From Pseudobutyrivibrio ruminis AD2017 (GTDB lineage: Bacteria > Bacillota > Clostridia > Lachnospirales > Lachnospiraceae): a stretch of 64,000 nt of DNA. The translations under genes and the position numbers were made by a program. The notes under the pieces are model-generated. The model saw nothing but the letters and a program-made list of their open reading frames with translations, made no database searches and was not told the origin of the DNA. The stretch is taken from positions 186,001 to 250,000 of the forward strand of contig NZ_AUJQ01000003.1 in the NCBI RefSeq assembly GCF_000424305.1, read 5' to 3'. Below are positions 45,566 through 54,731 of this stretch, piece by piece; positions within the stretch are counted from its first letter, which is position 1; every line of letters starts with the position of its first letter.

Positions 45566-45577
45566 TGTAATATAATA

Positions 45578-45611
45578 TGAGCTGTCGTGAGTAACGGCAG
45601 CTCATTTTTTT
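45578..45611 (+). terminator. Terminator of the alarmone synthetase gene
   Basis: TGAGCTGTCGT / ACGGCAGCTCA with a GAGTA loop and seven T residues. Confidence 0.93.
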
Positions 45612-45626
45612 ATGGAGGATAATTTT

Positions 45627-46484
45627 ATGTTAGAGATATTAAAAGCAATATTATTTGGTATTGTCGAAGGAATCACAGAATGGCTTCCTATCAGTAGTAC
45701 AGGACATATGATTCTTTTGGACGAAATCATTAAGCTTGATGTTTCAGAGGAATTCTACAGCATGTTCCAGGTAGTTATTCAGCTTGGCGCAATCCTTGCA
45801 GTAGTTCTTATCTTCTGGAATCAGATTTGGCCATTTGGTAAAAAGAACAACAAGGCTCCTTTATCAAAAACAGGTATCGGCGCATGGATTAAGACAGACA
45901 TCTTCGTGCTTTGGTTCCACATTCTTGTATCTTGTGTTCCAGCAGCAGTTGTTGGACTTCTTTGGGATGATTTATTTGAAGCACTTTTCTACAACTACAC
46001 TACTGTAGCAATCATGCTTATCATCTTTGGTGTAGCATTTATCGTTGTTGAAAACATGAAATCTGGTCACAGCGCTAAGATTAATGCAGTAGCAGATATC
46101 ACATACACAACAGCATTTTTAATTGGTATGTTCCAGCTTATCGCTGCTATTTTCCCTGGCACATCACGTTCAGGAGCAACAATCGTAGGTGCACTTTTAA
46201 TCGGAGTATCACGTACAGTTGCGGCAGAGTACACATTCTACCTTGCAATCCCTGTAATGTTCGGCGCCAGCCTTCTTAAAATCCTCAAGTTTGGATTTTC
46301 ATTCACAGGAATGGAGGCAGCCATCCTTATTGTTGGTATGGTAGTAGCTTTCGCAGTTTCAATGTTCGTAATCAAGTTCTTAATGAGCTATATCAAAAAG
46401 CACGACTTCAAGGTCTTCGGATGGTACCGAATTATCCTTGGTATCGTTGTCCTTGCCTGCGGCATCGCAGGTTTAATCGGCTAA
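45627..46484 (+). CDS. uppP: Undecaprenyl-diphosphatase
   Basis: 285 aa, about eight membrane segments. Catalytic signatures EGITEWLPISSTGH and PGTSRSGATI are intact. Recycles undecaprenyl pyrophosphate for cell-wall synthesis and gives bacitracin tolerance. ATG 45627 has ATGGAGG upstream; the frame from 45612 starts before that site. Confidence 0.96.
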   Translation: MLEILKAILFGIVEGITEWLPISSTGHMILLDEIIKLDVSEEFYSMFQVVIQLGAILAVVLIFWNQIWPFGKKNNKAPLSKTGIGAWIKTDIFVLWFHILVSCVPAAVVGLLWDDLFEALFYNYTTVAIMLIIFGVAFIVVENMKSGHSAKINAVADITYTTAFLIGMFQLIAAIFPGTSRSGATIVGALLIGVSRTVAAEYTFYLAIPVMFGASLLKILKFGFSFTGMEAAILIVGMVVAFAVSMFVIKFLMSYIKKHDFKVFGWYRIILGIVVLACGIAGLIG

Positions 46485-46548
46485 TACCTTAGGCTGAGTG
46501 ACATGTCGAGAAAGGCTCTAGGCCCTATCTTATTTGCCACTACACTTG

Positions 46549-46616
46549 CTAAGTAAAATTAAAAAAGTGAGTTTCACATATTATATGTGAAACTCACTTT
46601 TTATTTTACTAAGCTG
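46549..46616. terminator. Very long hairpin, terminator of uppP
   Basis: AAAAAGTGAGTTTCACA / TGTGAAACTCACTTTTT with a TATTATA loop, extended outward by AGTAAAAT / ATTTTACT, giving about 25 bp of stem. Works in either direction. Confidence 0.88.
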
Positions 46617-46684
46617 TCATACAAAGTGAAATATCCGTTAGAAAGTGTTAAAATAGGCAAAGACTATTGTTGAAGGAAAGTTTG

Positions 46685-48946
46685 ATGATTAGGAAATATA
46701 CAATTAAGGGCTTGGTGCAGGGAATTGGGTATAGACCTTGGGTGGCCAAGCTTGCTGATGAACTTAATATAGAAGGATATGTTAGAAATACTGGTGGCAT
46801 TGTAACTGTGGTGGCAGTAGGAGATGAGTCAAAGCTTGATGAGCTAAAGAACAGGCTTAGTCAGGATGTGCCAACAGGTGGATTTGTCACATCCATAGAT
46901 GAGGAAGAGCTTGATGATGTAAAACTTCCTGAGGCTAATCAGTTTAAGATTGTGGAATCTGATAGTGATGTAAAGGCTAATCTACCTCTGATACCTGCGG
47001 ATATTTGTACCTGTGATAAATGTAAGGCGGAATTGCTAGACCCTAACAACAGAAGATATTTGCATCCATTTATTAGCTGTACTATCTGTGGCCCTAGATA
47101 TTCCATAATAGAAAGATTGCCATACGACAGAGACACTATCACTATGGGTGATTTTAAGATGTGCCCAGAGTGTGAGAAGGAATATACAGGAAAGCTAGAT
47201 AGAAGACGCCATGCTCAGACTATTGCCTGCAAGGCTTGCGGTCCAAAGCTTTCATTTGAGCAGGTGGCAGGAGTAGAAAAAGCTAAAGATACATTTGATA
47301 AGGCAGTAGATGTTATTGCAGAAGGTGGAATCCTGGCGGTTAAGGATATCGGAGGATACCATCTGTGCTGCAATCCATTTGATGAAAAGGCTGTGGCAGC
47401 CCTTAGATTATTAAAGCATAGGGAAGCTAAGGCATTTGCTGTGATGTTCCCTGATGTGGATTCTATCAGGGACTATTGCAAGGTAAATGACCAGGAGCAA
47501 AAGCTTTTGGAAGGGCCAGCCAGACCAATCGTTTTGTTAAAACGTATATACGATAATAAAAAGAAGCTTGCAGATAACGTATGCCTAACAAGCCCATCGA
47601 TAGGGGCCATGCTTCCATGTAATCCAGTGCAGATTTTGCTGGCTGAAAGACTTGGACCAATCATTATGACCAGTGGAAATGCCAGTGGTGATGTGCTTGA
47701 AACAGATGATGATAAGATGCTTAATTGGCTTAAGGAAAGAGCAGCATCAAAGGAGTTAGGGGATATTTCGATAGGAATCCTTAGCCACAACAGAAGAATC
47801 CTTCGTCCAATGGACGATTCTGTAATGAAGGTGGTTTGTGGTAGACAGCAGTTCATAAGACGTGCAAGAGGTTATGTTCCAAACCCTATCAGTGTGGATA
47901 TCTCAGGAGATTTGTTTGCAGCAGGTGGAGATCTTAAATCCAGCTTTTGCTATGTAAAAAATGGATTAGCCTATGTGAGCCAGTATTTAGGTGATATGGA
48001 ATCAGTTAGCTGCCAGCATTTCTATCAGAATGAAAAGGCAGCCATGGAGCGTATATTTGGATTTGCACCAGAGGTTATGGCTGTAGATAAGCACCCTGGA
48101 TATTTCAGTAGAAGAGTAGGTGAAGAAGCTGCGGCAAACAATAATCTACAGGCTGCTGAGATTCAGCATCACAAGGCTCATGTGGCAGAGGTTATTGCGG
48201 AACATAAGCTTAAAGGGCCAGTGCTTGGATTTGCTTTTGATGGAACAGGCTTTGGTGATGACGGCAGCATTTGGGGAAGTGAAACCTTCCTTTGGGATGG
48301 TGTTTCTCAAATGAATAGAATTGCTCATCTAAAGCCTATGAAGCTTATTGGAGGAGACGAAGGCGCTAAAAACTGCGATACCATATTAAAGGGAATGCTT
48401 CATAACTATGGTATGCAGCTGTCAGCTGAGGAGTCTATGGAGCAGCAGCTTATAAAGGCAGCTATAGATAACAACATAAACACAGTTACATCCACATCCA
48501 TGGGAAGACTGTTTGATGCAGTGTCTGCCCTCCTTGATATTTGTCACTATAATTCCTATGAGGGACAGGCTCCTATAGAGCTTGAAAACATAGCCACATT
48601 AACTGATGAGGTATATCCACTTACAATAGATGAAGGTGGGGATACCAAAAAGCTCTTTGAGAATATCGTATATGCGATATCAAATGGAGTAGATAAGAGT
48701 CAATTGGCAAGAGGCTTTATTATTGCAGTATCAGATTATATTGTAAAAATAGCCCAAAGTAATAAAGACAAATTAGATGATAAAAAACAGATAGTCTTAG
48801 CAGGTGGAACCTTCCTTAATCGCATCCTTTTGGAGGATGTAATAGGAAAGCTTGAAAAGGCTGGATTTAATGTATATACTGCCGAACAGCTCCCGCCTGG
48901 AGATGGTGGCATTTGTTTAGGTCAGGCCTACCTACTTTCAAGGTAA
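46685..48946 (+). CDS. hypF: Carbamoyltransferase HypF, NiFe hydrogenase maturation
   Basis: 753 aa. Domains in order: acylphosphatase-like (KGLVQGIGYRPW, 1-90), two zinc-finger motifs (CTCDKC, CTICGPRYS, CPECEKEY, CKACGPK, about 105-195), YrdC-like (about 200-380) and Kae1-like carbamoyltransferase (HHKAHVAEVIAEH, FDGTGFGDDGSIWGSE, about 400-750). Makes the thiocarbamate on HypE that becomes the CN ligand. ATG 46685 follows GAAGGAAAG. Confidence 0.97.
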   Translation: MIRKYTIKGLVQGIGYRPWVAKLADELNIEGYVRNTGGIVTVVAVGDESKLDELKNRLSQDVPTGGFVTSIDEEELDDVKLPEANQFKIVESDSDVKANLPLIPADICTCDKCKAELLDPNNRRYLHPFISCTICGPRYSIIERLPYDRDTITMGDFKMCPECEKEYTGKLDRRRHAQTIACKACGPKLSFEQVAGVEKAKDTFDKAVDVIAEGGILAVKDIGGYHLCCNPFDEKAVAALRLLKHREAKAFAVMFPDVDSIRDYCKVNDQEQKLLEGPARPIVLLKRIYDNKKKLADNVCLTSPSIGAMLPCNPVQILLAERLGPIIMTSGNASGDVLETDDDKMLNWLKERAASKELGDISIGILSHNRRILRPMDDSVMKVVCGRQQFIRRARGYVPNPISVDISGDLFAAGGDLKSSFCYVKNGLAYVSQYLGDMESVSCQHFYQNEKAAMERIFGFAPEVMAVDKHPGYFSRRVGEEAAANNNLQAAEIQHHKAHVAEVIAEHKLKGPVLGFAFDGTGFGDDGSIWGSETFLWDGVSQMNRIAHLKPMKLIGGDEGAKNCDTILKGMLHNYGMQLSAEESMEQQLIKAAIDNNINTVTSTSMGRLFDAVSALLDICHYNSYEGQAPIELENIATLTDEVYPLTIDEGGDTKKLFENIVYAISNGVDKSQLARGFIIAVSDYIVKIAQSNKDKLDDKKQIVLAGGTFLNRILLEDVIGKLEKAGFNVYTAEQLPPGDGGICLGQAYLLSR

Positions 48947-49028
48947 GTCTGCTCAATATTTTGTACAATATAAAGGTTTAAATTGTGCTAAACTAGTAGC
49001 AGTAAGTTAGTTATAAGAGGTAATGATT

Positions 49029-49238
49029 ATGTGTGTAGCAATACCAGGTTTAGTTAAAAAGAAAAAAGATGGAAAGGTCACTGTAGATTTCAACGGTAAC
49101 GAGGTTGAAGCATATGCAGGACTTGTTAATGTCAACGAAGGAGATTACGCATTAGTACATGCAGGTTGCGTTATCCAGACATTAAAGAAGGACGAGGCCG
49201 AGGAAATATTAGAGCTCATGGGAGGCCTTGAGGGCTAA
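49029..49238 (+). CDS. hypC: Hydrogenase maturation chaperone HypC
   Basis: 69 aa with the obligatory N-terminal MCVAIPG; Cys2 binds iron and the hydrogenase large subunit. ATG 49029 is required to place Cys at position 2; the frame from 49023 would add two residues. The last base overlaps the hypD start (TAATG), so the two are coupled. Confidence 0.97.
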   Translation: MCVAIPGLVKKKKDGKVTVDFNGNEVEAYAGLVNVNEGDYALVHAGCVIQTLKKDEAEEILELMGGLEG

Positions 49239-50281
49239 TGGAAATTACAGAAATCGTTGACTTTTTACGAAATTACGATGGTAGAAAAATCCGTCTTATG
49301 GAAGTGTGCGGCAGTCACACTCATGCCATTGCAAAGCATGGTATCAGGGATTTGCTATCACCTAACATAGAGCTGTTGTCAGGACCTGGTTGTCCTGTTT
49401 GTGTTACTCCAACAGCCTACATTGATAAATTAATAGAACTTAGTCTTGAAGAGGGCACAACAGTTGCCACATTCGGAGATTTGCTTAGAGTACCAGGCTC
49501 CAAGGAAAGCCTTAACGAGGCAAAGGGACGTGGCGGCTCTGTTGAAATGGTTTATTCACCTATGGATGTATTAGGACTTGCTAAGGAACATCCAGATAGA
49601 AATTATGTGTTCGCTGCCGTTGGCTTCGAAACAACAGCGCCAGTATACACATTACTTTTAGATAATGCTCAGGCAATGAATCTTACAAACATTCGCATTC
49701 TTACAGCACTTAAAACAATGCCAGGTGCTATTTCTTATTTGTGCGACCACGGCGCAGCCATCGATGGCTTTATTGCGCCAGGACACGTAAGTGCCGTTAC
49801 TGGAGCAGATTATTTTAATGCTTTAGCTGACAAATATCAGATACCATTTGCAGTTTCAGGCTTTGGTGATCAGGAGCTTGTTATTGCAATCTACGGCTTG
49901 GTTCAGATGATTATAAAGAATCAGCCACAGGTTAAGAATTACTATACATCAGTTGTAGATGCCGGTCAGAACGATATCATCACAGCGCAGTTAAACAAAT
50001 ACTTTGAGCCAGCTGATGTAGTATGGCGAGGCATGGGAGTTATCCCAGGCTCAGGCTTAATGCTTAAGGAAGAATATGCTAGCTTCGATGCTGGAAGCGC
50101 AGGCCTAGACGAAGACAACAAGCGTAACAAGGCATGCCGCTGCGGCGACATCCTTATGGGCAAAGCAAAGCCTACCGACTGCCCACTTTTTGGCAAAGTA
50201 TGCACCCCAATGTCACCAGAAGGCGCATGCATGGTATCCGAGGAAGGCAGCTGCTTCAATGCATACTTGGTGAAACGTTAA
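49238..50281 (+). CDS. hypD: Hydrogenase maturation protein HypD
   Basis: 347 aa. Motifs MEVCGSHTHAIAKHG, LSGPGCPVCVTP, the GFETTAP loop and C-terminal cysteines (ACRCGDILMG, CPLFGKVCTP) that bind the 4Fe-4S cluster. Scaffold with HypC for building Fe(CN)2CO. Its stop codon lies inside the first copy of a 47-bp direct repeat. Confidence 0.97.
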   Translation: MEITEIVDFLRNYDGRKIRLMEVCGSHTHAIAKHGIRDLLSPNIELLSGPGCPVCVTPTAYIDKLIELSLEEGTTVATFGDLLRVPGSKESLNEAKGRGGSVEMVYSPMDVLGLAKEHPDRNYVFAAVGFETTAPVYTLLLDNAQAMNLTNIRILTALKTMPGAISYLCDHGAAIDGFIAPGHVSAVTGADYFNALADKYQIPFAVSGFGDQELVIAIYGLVQMIIKNQPQVKNYYTSVVDAGQNDIITAQLNKYFEPADVVWRGMGVIPGSGLMLKEEYASFDAGSAGLDEDNKRNKACRCGDILMGKAKPTDCPLFGKVCTPMSPEGACMVSEEGSCFNAYLVKR

Positions 50282-50431
50282 CAAGCTATTATTGTTTCGA
50301 ACGAGACATTAGTCGCGTGAATATTTAACAAATTTAAGTGAGCTTCGTAGTTAACAAGCTATCATAATTCTGAAGGAGACATTAGTCGACGTAAGAATTA
50401 TGATGCTTGTTAGCGTAACGAAGCGGACTAA
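50277..50431. repeat. Direct repeat plus long hairpin with possible pseudoknot, hypD-hypE gap
   Basis: A ~47-bp sequence beginning GTTAACAAGCTAT and containing GAGACATTAGTCG occurs at 50277 and again at 50350 (imperfect). The second copy is folded into a hairpin with arms 50342-50371 and 50394-50424 (GCTTCGT, AACAAGC and ATCATAATTCT all paired, small bulges). TTAGTC in the loop (50382-50387) can pair with GACTAA just after the stem (50426-50431). The hypE ribosome binding site follows. Confidence 0.65.
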
Positions 50432-50447
50432 AGTGGAGATATAAAAG

Positions 50448-51449
50448 ATGGATAAGATTATTATGGAGCATGGCTCAGGTGGCCGTGCAACTGGAGAATT
50501 AATTAGAGAAATATTTGAGGCACAGTTTAATAGTGATGTACTTTCAGAGATGGAGGACGCTGCAGTAGTCCCAGGCGATGCAACAATCGCTATGACTACA
50601 GATAGCTTTGTCGTAACTCCATTGGAGTTCCCAGGTGGAGATATCGGAAGATTATGTATCTGCGGTACAGTTAACGATTTGTGCATGAGAGGAGCAGTTC
50701 CTAAATATATTACTTGTGGATTTATCCTTGAAGAGGGCGCAGATGTAGAAACTCTTAGAAGACTTGTTAAATCCATGGCGGAAACAGCAAACGAAGCTGG
50801 CGTTAAGATTGTTGCAGGCGATACAAAGGTTATCGAAGGAAACGGCGGAATCTATATTAATACAGCTGGTGTAGGATTTGTTCCAAAGGGCGTTGATATT
50901 AAAGCAAAGAATGCCACAGCAGATGATGTAATCATCGTATCTGGTAACGTAGGTGACCATCACGCTACAGTTCTTAGCCAGAGAATGGGCATCAAGAACA
51001 CTATCGTCAGTGATAATGCACCACTTCAGGAGATGGTAGGAAAGCTTACTTCAAACAACATTCCTGTGCATGTACTAAGAGATGTTACAAGAGGTGGTCT
51101 TGCAACAGTTTTAAAGGAGCTTGCATTATCTAGCAGCCTTACATTTGAAATTGCTCAGGATAGCCTTCCAGTGGACCCTCAGGTTCAGTCATTCTGCGGA
51201 TTGTTAGGACTTGATCCATTATACATGGGAAATGAAGGTAAAATGGTAGCCATCGTTCCTAGAGAATACGCTGATAAGGCAGTAGAGCTTATCAAGAGCA
51301 GCAAATATGGTGAGAACGCTTGCATCATTGGTGAGGTTAAGAATCCTGCTGATGATTCTGAAAAAGGCGCTCTTGTTATGAAAACAAAAATAGGTGGACG
51401 AAGATTTTTGGATATTCTTCAGGGCGAGGGATTGCCTAGAATCTGTTAA
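50448..51449 (+). CDS. hypE: Hydrogenase maturation protein HypE
   Basis: 333 aa PurM-like ATPase. N-terminal MEHGSGGRATGELI, the Asp-rich TTDSFVVTPLEFPGGDIG, the ATP-binding Gly motifs and the C-terminal LPRIC whose last Cys is carbamoylated by HypF and dehydrated to thiocyanate. GTGGAG precedes the ATG. Completes hypF-C-D-E; hypA, hypB and the hydrogenase itself lie elsewhere. Confidence 0.97.
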   Translation: MDKIIMEHGSGGRATGELIREIFEAQFNSDVLSEMEDAAVVPGDATIAMTTDSFVVTPLEFPGGDIGRLCICGTVNDLCMRGAVPKYITCGFILEEGADVETLRRLVKSMAETANEAGVKIVAGDTKVIEGNGGIYINTAGVGFVPKGVDIKAKNATADDVIIVSGNVGDHHATVLSQRMGIKNTIVSDNAPLQEMVGKLTSNNIPVHVLRDVTRGGLATVLKELALSSSLTFEIAQDSLPVDPQVQSFCGLLGLDPLYMGNEGKMVAIVPREYADKAVELIKSSKYGENACIIGEVKNPADDSEKGALVMKTKIGGRRFLDILQGEGLPRIC

Positions 51450-51511
51450 AATATTCCACGCAAAAGCCATAAGTCACCAAAAGTTCATACATAGTTCGAT
51501 ATATCTTGTGC

Positions 51512-51517
51512 TATAAT
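51512..51517 (+). promoter_or_regulatory. Extended -10 promoter of the CheY-like gene
   Basis: TGCTATAAT, an extended -10 with perfect TATAAT; no clear -35. Confidence 0.5.
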
Positions 51518-51562
51518 AACCTTAAATCATCCATATGTTAAAAAGTGAGGAGGATGACACCT

Positions 51563-51946
51563 TTGGGAAAAACAGTACTGATAGTCGACGACTCCAAATT
51601 TATGCGAGCTGTCGTTAGAAACGAAGTGGAAAAAAATGGCTGTACTGTTGTAGCTGAAGCCGATTGTTCTGATGGAGCGGTTGAAAAATACAAAGAGTTT
51701 AAGCCTGATATAGTAACGATGGATATTACAATGACTGTTGATGGTCATACTGTAGGAAGAAGCTCTAACGGTATTGATGCTATCAAGCAGATTATTGAAT
51801 TTGATCCTGACGCTAAGATACTTGTGGTTAGTGCCATGGGACAAAAGTGTTATGTTATCGAAGCAATCGAAGCTGGAGCAAAGGATTTTGTCATCAAACC
51901 TTTTGACGAAGTAAGATTTGCTGAGGCACTGGGACATTTTAAATGA
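51563..51946 (+). CDS. CheY-like single-domain response regulator
   Basis: 127 aa. IVDDSKFMR, phospho-acceptor Asp in IVTMDIT, and Lys in DFVIKPFD. The loop after the acceptor is longer than in ordinary CheY (TVDGHTVGRSSNGIDA instead of the usual MPMDGI-type turn). The start is taken as TTG 51563, nine bases after AGGAGG; an ATG at 51554 abuts that site and would be too close. Stand-alone receiver; chemotaxis is likely but no che gene is adjacent. Confidence 0.85.
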   Translation: MGKTVLIVDDSKFMRAVVRNEVEKNGCTVVAEADCSDGAVEKYKEFKPDIVTMDITMTVDGHTVGRSSNGIDAIKQIIEFDPDAKILVVSAMGQKCYVIEAIEAGAKDFVIKPFDEVRFAEALGHFK

Positions 51947-51962
51947 TAATCGAATGTTTATA

Positions 51963-51990
51963 AGAGATCGCACTGCGGTCTCTTTTTTTG
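51963..51990 (+). terminator. Terminator of the CheY-like gene
   Basis: AGAGATCGC / GCGGTCTCT with an ACT loop and seven T residues. Confidence 0.95.
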
Positions 51991-52263
51991 AGCAATTTTT
52001 GATGTGCGCATATTGAAATAAATGTGGCTTAACTGGAAACTGATTGTATAAAATAGGTTTCCATGTGCAGATAGTGTAATACTATGGCAAAAGAAAAAGA
52101 CCGAAATTTCGGTCTTTTTGAGGGGAGTATAAATAATTAATAAGGGTGCAGCTAGGAAACTCCTAACTACGAGAAAGATTATAATATATAGTATTAATTA
52201 TTGCAATAAATTTTATCTGAATTTTATCTGAAGATTTCAAATAGTTGCATTCCAAGAATGAAT
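51991..52263. other. Intergenic region with inverted repeats, possible small RNA
   Basis: No ORF. GGAAAC / GTTTCC (52035-52061) flanks a TATAAAAT; ATAGT-gtaat-ACTAT follows; a perfect palindromic terminator-like stem AAAAAGACCG-AAATTT-CGGTCTTTTT lies at 52094-52119. AATAATTAAT (52132) is inverted as ATTAATTATT (52193). CAGATAAAATT occurs twice on the minus strand near 52210-52230. The 52094 stem may end the minus-strand gene at 52264-53415. Confidence 0.45.
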
Positions 52264-53415
52264 TTATTGTAAAACTAGACCGTCTGAGGAGTAGTTGCTT
52301 TTAGAATTCCATAAAATCCATTCATCGTATCCAGCCTCGTAAACAGCGTCTATTTCTTTCCTGATGGCGGTTCCATCGTATTCTATATAACCATCTACCC
52401 AAGATGCGGTGAAGGCCTGAAGCCAAGGCCTGATAACAGCACAGTCGTTATCTTGTATCTCAGAAAGTACATCTTTTGAACCTGTAAGTGCGTAGTAAAT
52501 GGTGTCGTGAGGGTTGGCATCAGGTGTCTCTAATCCAAATTCACCACTTGCATAATGAGAAGGATAAATCATAGGACAAAGGCAATCTAAGGATTCAGCA
52601 AGTTTTGTATAGCTTTGACCTATATGATGGGAATCGATATCGCTCCTTATGATGGTGCCAAAAACATCTGCAGTTACAGGCATGTTTTTATCGTGCATGG
52701 TAGTTGTTATCTTTTTAATAAATGAGTTGATGTACGCTTGGCGGCTTTCATCATCGCTAGGAGCACCATAGTAGGCATTTTCAGCATTGGTTCCAACTGG
52801 GAATCTAACATAATCCAGTTGTATTTCGTCAAAGCCCAAATCGGCACAGCTGGAAGCGATGCTTATAATATAATCCCAAACCTTTTCCTTGCATGGGTTT
52901 ACCCAGGCGTTTCCACCAGCATCAGTTACAGCGTCACCTTCAAGTGTGCGAAGGCCAAGCTCAGGATAAGCGGCTGCCAATGTAGGGTCCTTAAAGCAAG
53001 GGATTCTTGCGATTACATAAATATTGTTGTCCTTAAGCTTTTTCATTAAAGCGTTGATATCTGAAATGTATGGAATGCAGGCACCTGTCGCTTTAACTAA
53101 ATCGTTATCCATATTAAAGGAAATATTTCCTGCATCATCCTTAACATCAAGAACTATGGCGTTAAGCTCCGTTTCATTTATTAAATTGATAATATCATCC
53201 ATTCTTTCAGTGCCCGCAGTAGGCCCTGTAATATATATACCTCTTACTTTTGGATGATTGGTTTTGTAGGATTCTAAAGAAAAAGCCGCTGGCTGGCTAC
53301 TGGTTGGTACATCGGTTTTGGCAATTTCAATAGTCGAATTAAGATTTTGAATAGATACTATAAAACAAAAAATAATTAGTAATACAATAGTAATTGCAGA
53401 AATAACACGTCTCAT
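52264..53415 (-). CDS. DUF4015 (putative glycoside-hydrolase-like) exported protein
   Basis: 383 aa. N-terminal membrane anchor/signal (about residues 5-24), then a TIM-barrel-like domain beginning HPKVRGIYITGPTAG, with LDVKDDAGNISF, IYVIARIPCFKDP and GFDEIQLDYVRFP. These match the DUF4015 (PF13200) glycosyl-hydrolase-like family found on Gram-positive cell surfaces; acidic residues in the LDVKDD and DEIQLDYVRF motifs would be the active site. Substrate unknown. GAGGGAG precedes the ATG. Confidence 0.82.
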   Translation of the reverse strand: MRRVISAITIVLLIIFCFIVSIQNLNSTIEIAKTDVPTSSQPAAFSLESYKTNHPKVRGIYITGPTAGTERMDDIINLINETELNAIVLDVKDDAGNISFNMDNDLVKATGACIPYISDINALMKKLKDNNIYVIARIPCFKDPTLAAAYPELGLRTLEGDAVTDAGGNAWVNPCKEKVWDYIISIASSCADLGFDEIQLDYVRFPVGTNAENAYYGAPSDDESRQAYINSFIKKITTTMHDKNMPVTADVFGTIIRSDIDSHHIGQSYTKLAESLDCLCPMIYPSHYASGEFGLETPDANPHDTIYYALTGSKDVLSEIQDNDCAVIRPWLQAFTASWVDGYIEYDGTAIRKEIDAVYEAGYDEWILWNSKSNYSSDGLVLQ

Positions 53416-53570
53416 TTAAACTCCCTCTATCTCGCATTTTTATTATTATATCAAATCAGGATGGAAACTACACATATTCTTTCTCTTTTTTGTGGTATGG
53501 AAGGGTCAAAATCGGTATAATAGATAAGTAAAAGTATATTTATACAAAATAAAGTTATAGAAAGAGCAAT

Positions 53571-54725
53571 ATGAAAAGAGATATTTATACAATCAGTTGC
53601 CCATGCCATTTTGGATTAGAGGCACCACTTAAAAGAGAAATATATGATTTAGGCTATGACATCACAGAAGTGACTGATGGCCGTGTAACATTTACTGGTG
53701 ATGCAGAAGCTATCTGTAGAGCTAATATACATCTGCGTGTTGCAGAACGTGTATTGGTTGAGGTAGGCCGATTCCATGCCACTACCTTCGAGGAGCTTTT
53801 CCAGGGAATCAAGGCATTACCTTGGGAGGATTTCATCCCTAAGGATGGTAAGTTCTGGGTTACAAAAGCTACATCAGTAAAGAGTAAGCTATTTTCTCTT
53901 ACTGATATTCAATCCATCGTTAAAAAGGCCATGGTAGAGCGCATGAAATCCTACTATGACATCAATTGGTTTGAGGAGACTGGCGCAGAATATCCAGTTA
54001 GAATTTTCCTGTTAAAGGACGATGTTGTAGTTACACTTGATTCGACAGGAACACCTCTACATAAAAGAGGCTACAGAACATACACAAGTAAGGCCCCACT
54101 TTCTGAGACAATGGCGGCAGCACTTATTCAGCTTACACCTTGGAGAGCAGACAGAATCCTTGTTGATCCGTTCTGTGGTTCTGGAACATTCCTTATTGAG
54201 GCGGCCATGATTGCTGCAAATATCGCACCTGGTTTGAATAGAGAATTTACATCCATGGATTGGGATAATCTTATAGACCAAAAGACATGGAAGGATTGCT
54301 TTGATGAAGCCAGAGCAGATGTTGATACATCCGTAGAATGCGATTTGCAGGGCTACGATATTGATCCAGAAATGGTAAAGATAGCACGTCTTAATGCCAA
54401 GCAGGCTGGTGTAGATCATATGATTCACTTCCAGGCAAGAGATGTAGCAGATTTACATCATCCTAAGAAGTTTGGATTCATACTTACCAACCCACCTTAT
54501 GGTGAACGATTGGAGGAGAAGAAGGATTTGCCAGAGCTTTATGGTAACCTCGGCAAGGCTTTTGCATCATTAGATAGCTGGTCTATGTACGTAATTACAA
54601 GCTATGAGGATGCCCCTAAATCAATAGGACGCAAGGCGGATAAGAACCGCAAAATATATAATGGCATGATAAAGACATATTTTTATCAGTTTTTGGGACC
54701 TAAACCTACTAAAAAGAAGGACTAA
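53571..54725 (+). CDS. THUMP-domain RNA methyltransferase (RlmL/YpsC-like)
   Basis: 384 aa. N-terminal THUMP/ferredoxin-like RNA-binding region (about 1-160) and a Rossmann methyltransferase (about 165-380) with LVDPFCGSGTFLIEAAM and catalytic TNPPYGERL. Methylates guanine N2 in 23S rRNA in relatives. Single-domain version, as in Bacillus YpsC. It is followed after 6 bp by the protease gene. Confidence 0.92.
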   Translation: MKRDIYTISCPCHFGLEAPLKREIYDLGYDITEVTDGRVTFTGDAEAICRANIHLRVAERVLVEVGRFHATTFEELFQGIKALPWEDFIPKDGKFWVTKATSVKSKLFSLTDIQSIVKKAMVERMKSYYDINWFEETGAEYPVRIFLLKDDVVVTLDSTGTPLHKRGYRTYTSKAPLSETMAAALIQLTPWRADRILVDPFCGSGTFLIEAAMIAANIAPGLNREFTSMDWDNLIDQKTWKDCFDEARADVDTSVECDLQGYDIDPEMVKIARLNAKQAGVDHMIHFQARDVADLHHPKKFGFILTNPPYGERLEEKKDLPELYGNLGKAFASLDSWSMYVITSYEDAPKSIGRKADKNRKIYNGMIKTYFYQFLGPKPTKKKD

Positions 54726-54731
54726 AACATA

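Noticed and set aside
50351-50776. 141-codon minus-strand frame across hypE start
   Set aside because: Antisense shadow of hypE and the hairpin element.
52140-52180. Possible preQ1-I riboswitch on the minus strand (CCTAGCTGCACCC)
   Set aside because: The stem and the A-rich pseudoknot tail do not fit, and the region lies downstream of, not before, the minus-strand gene.
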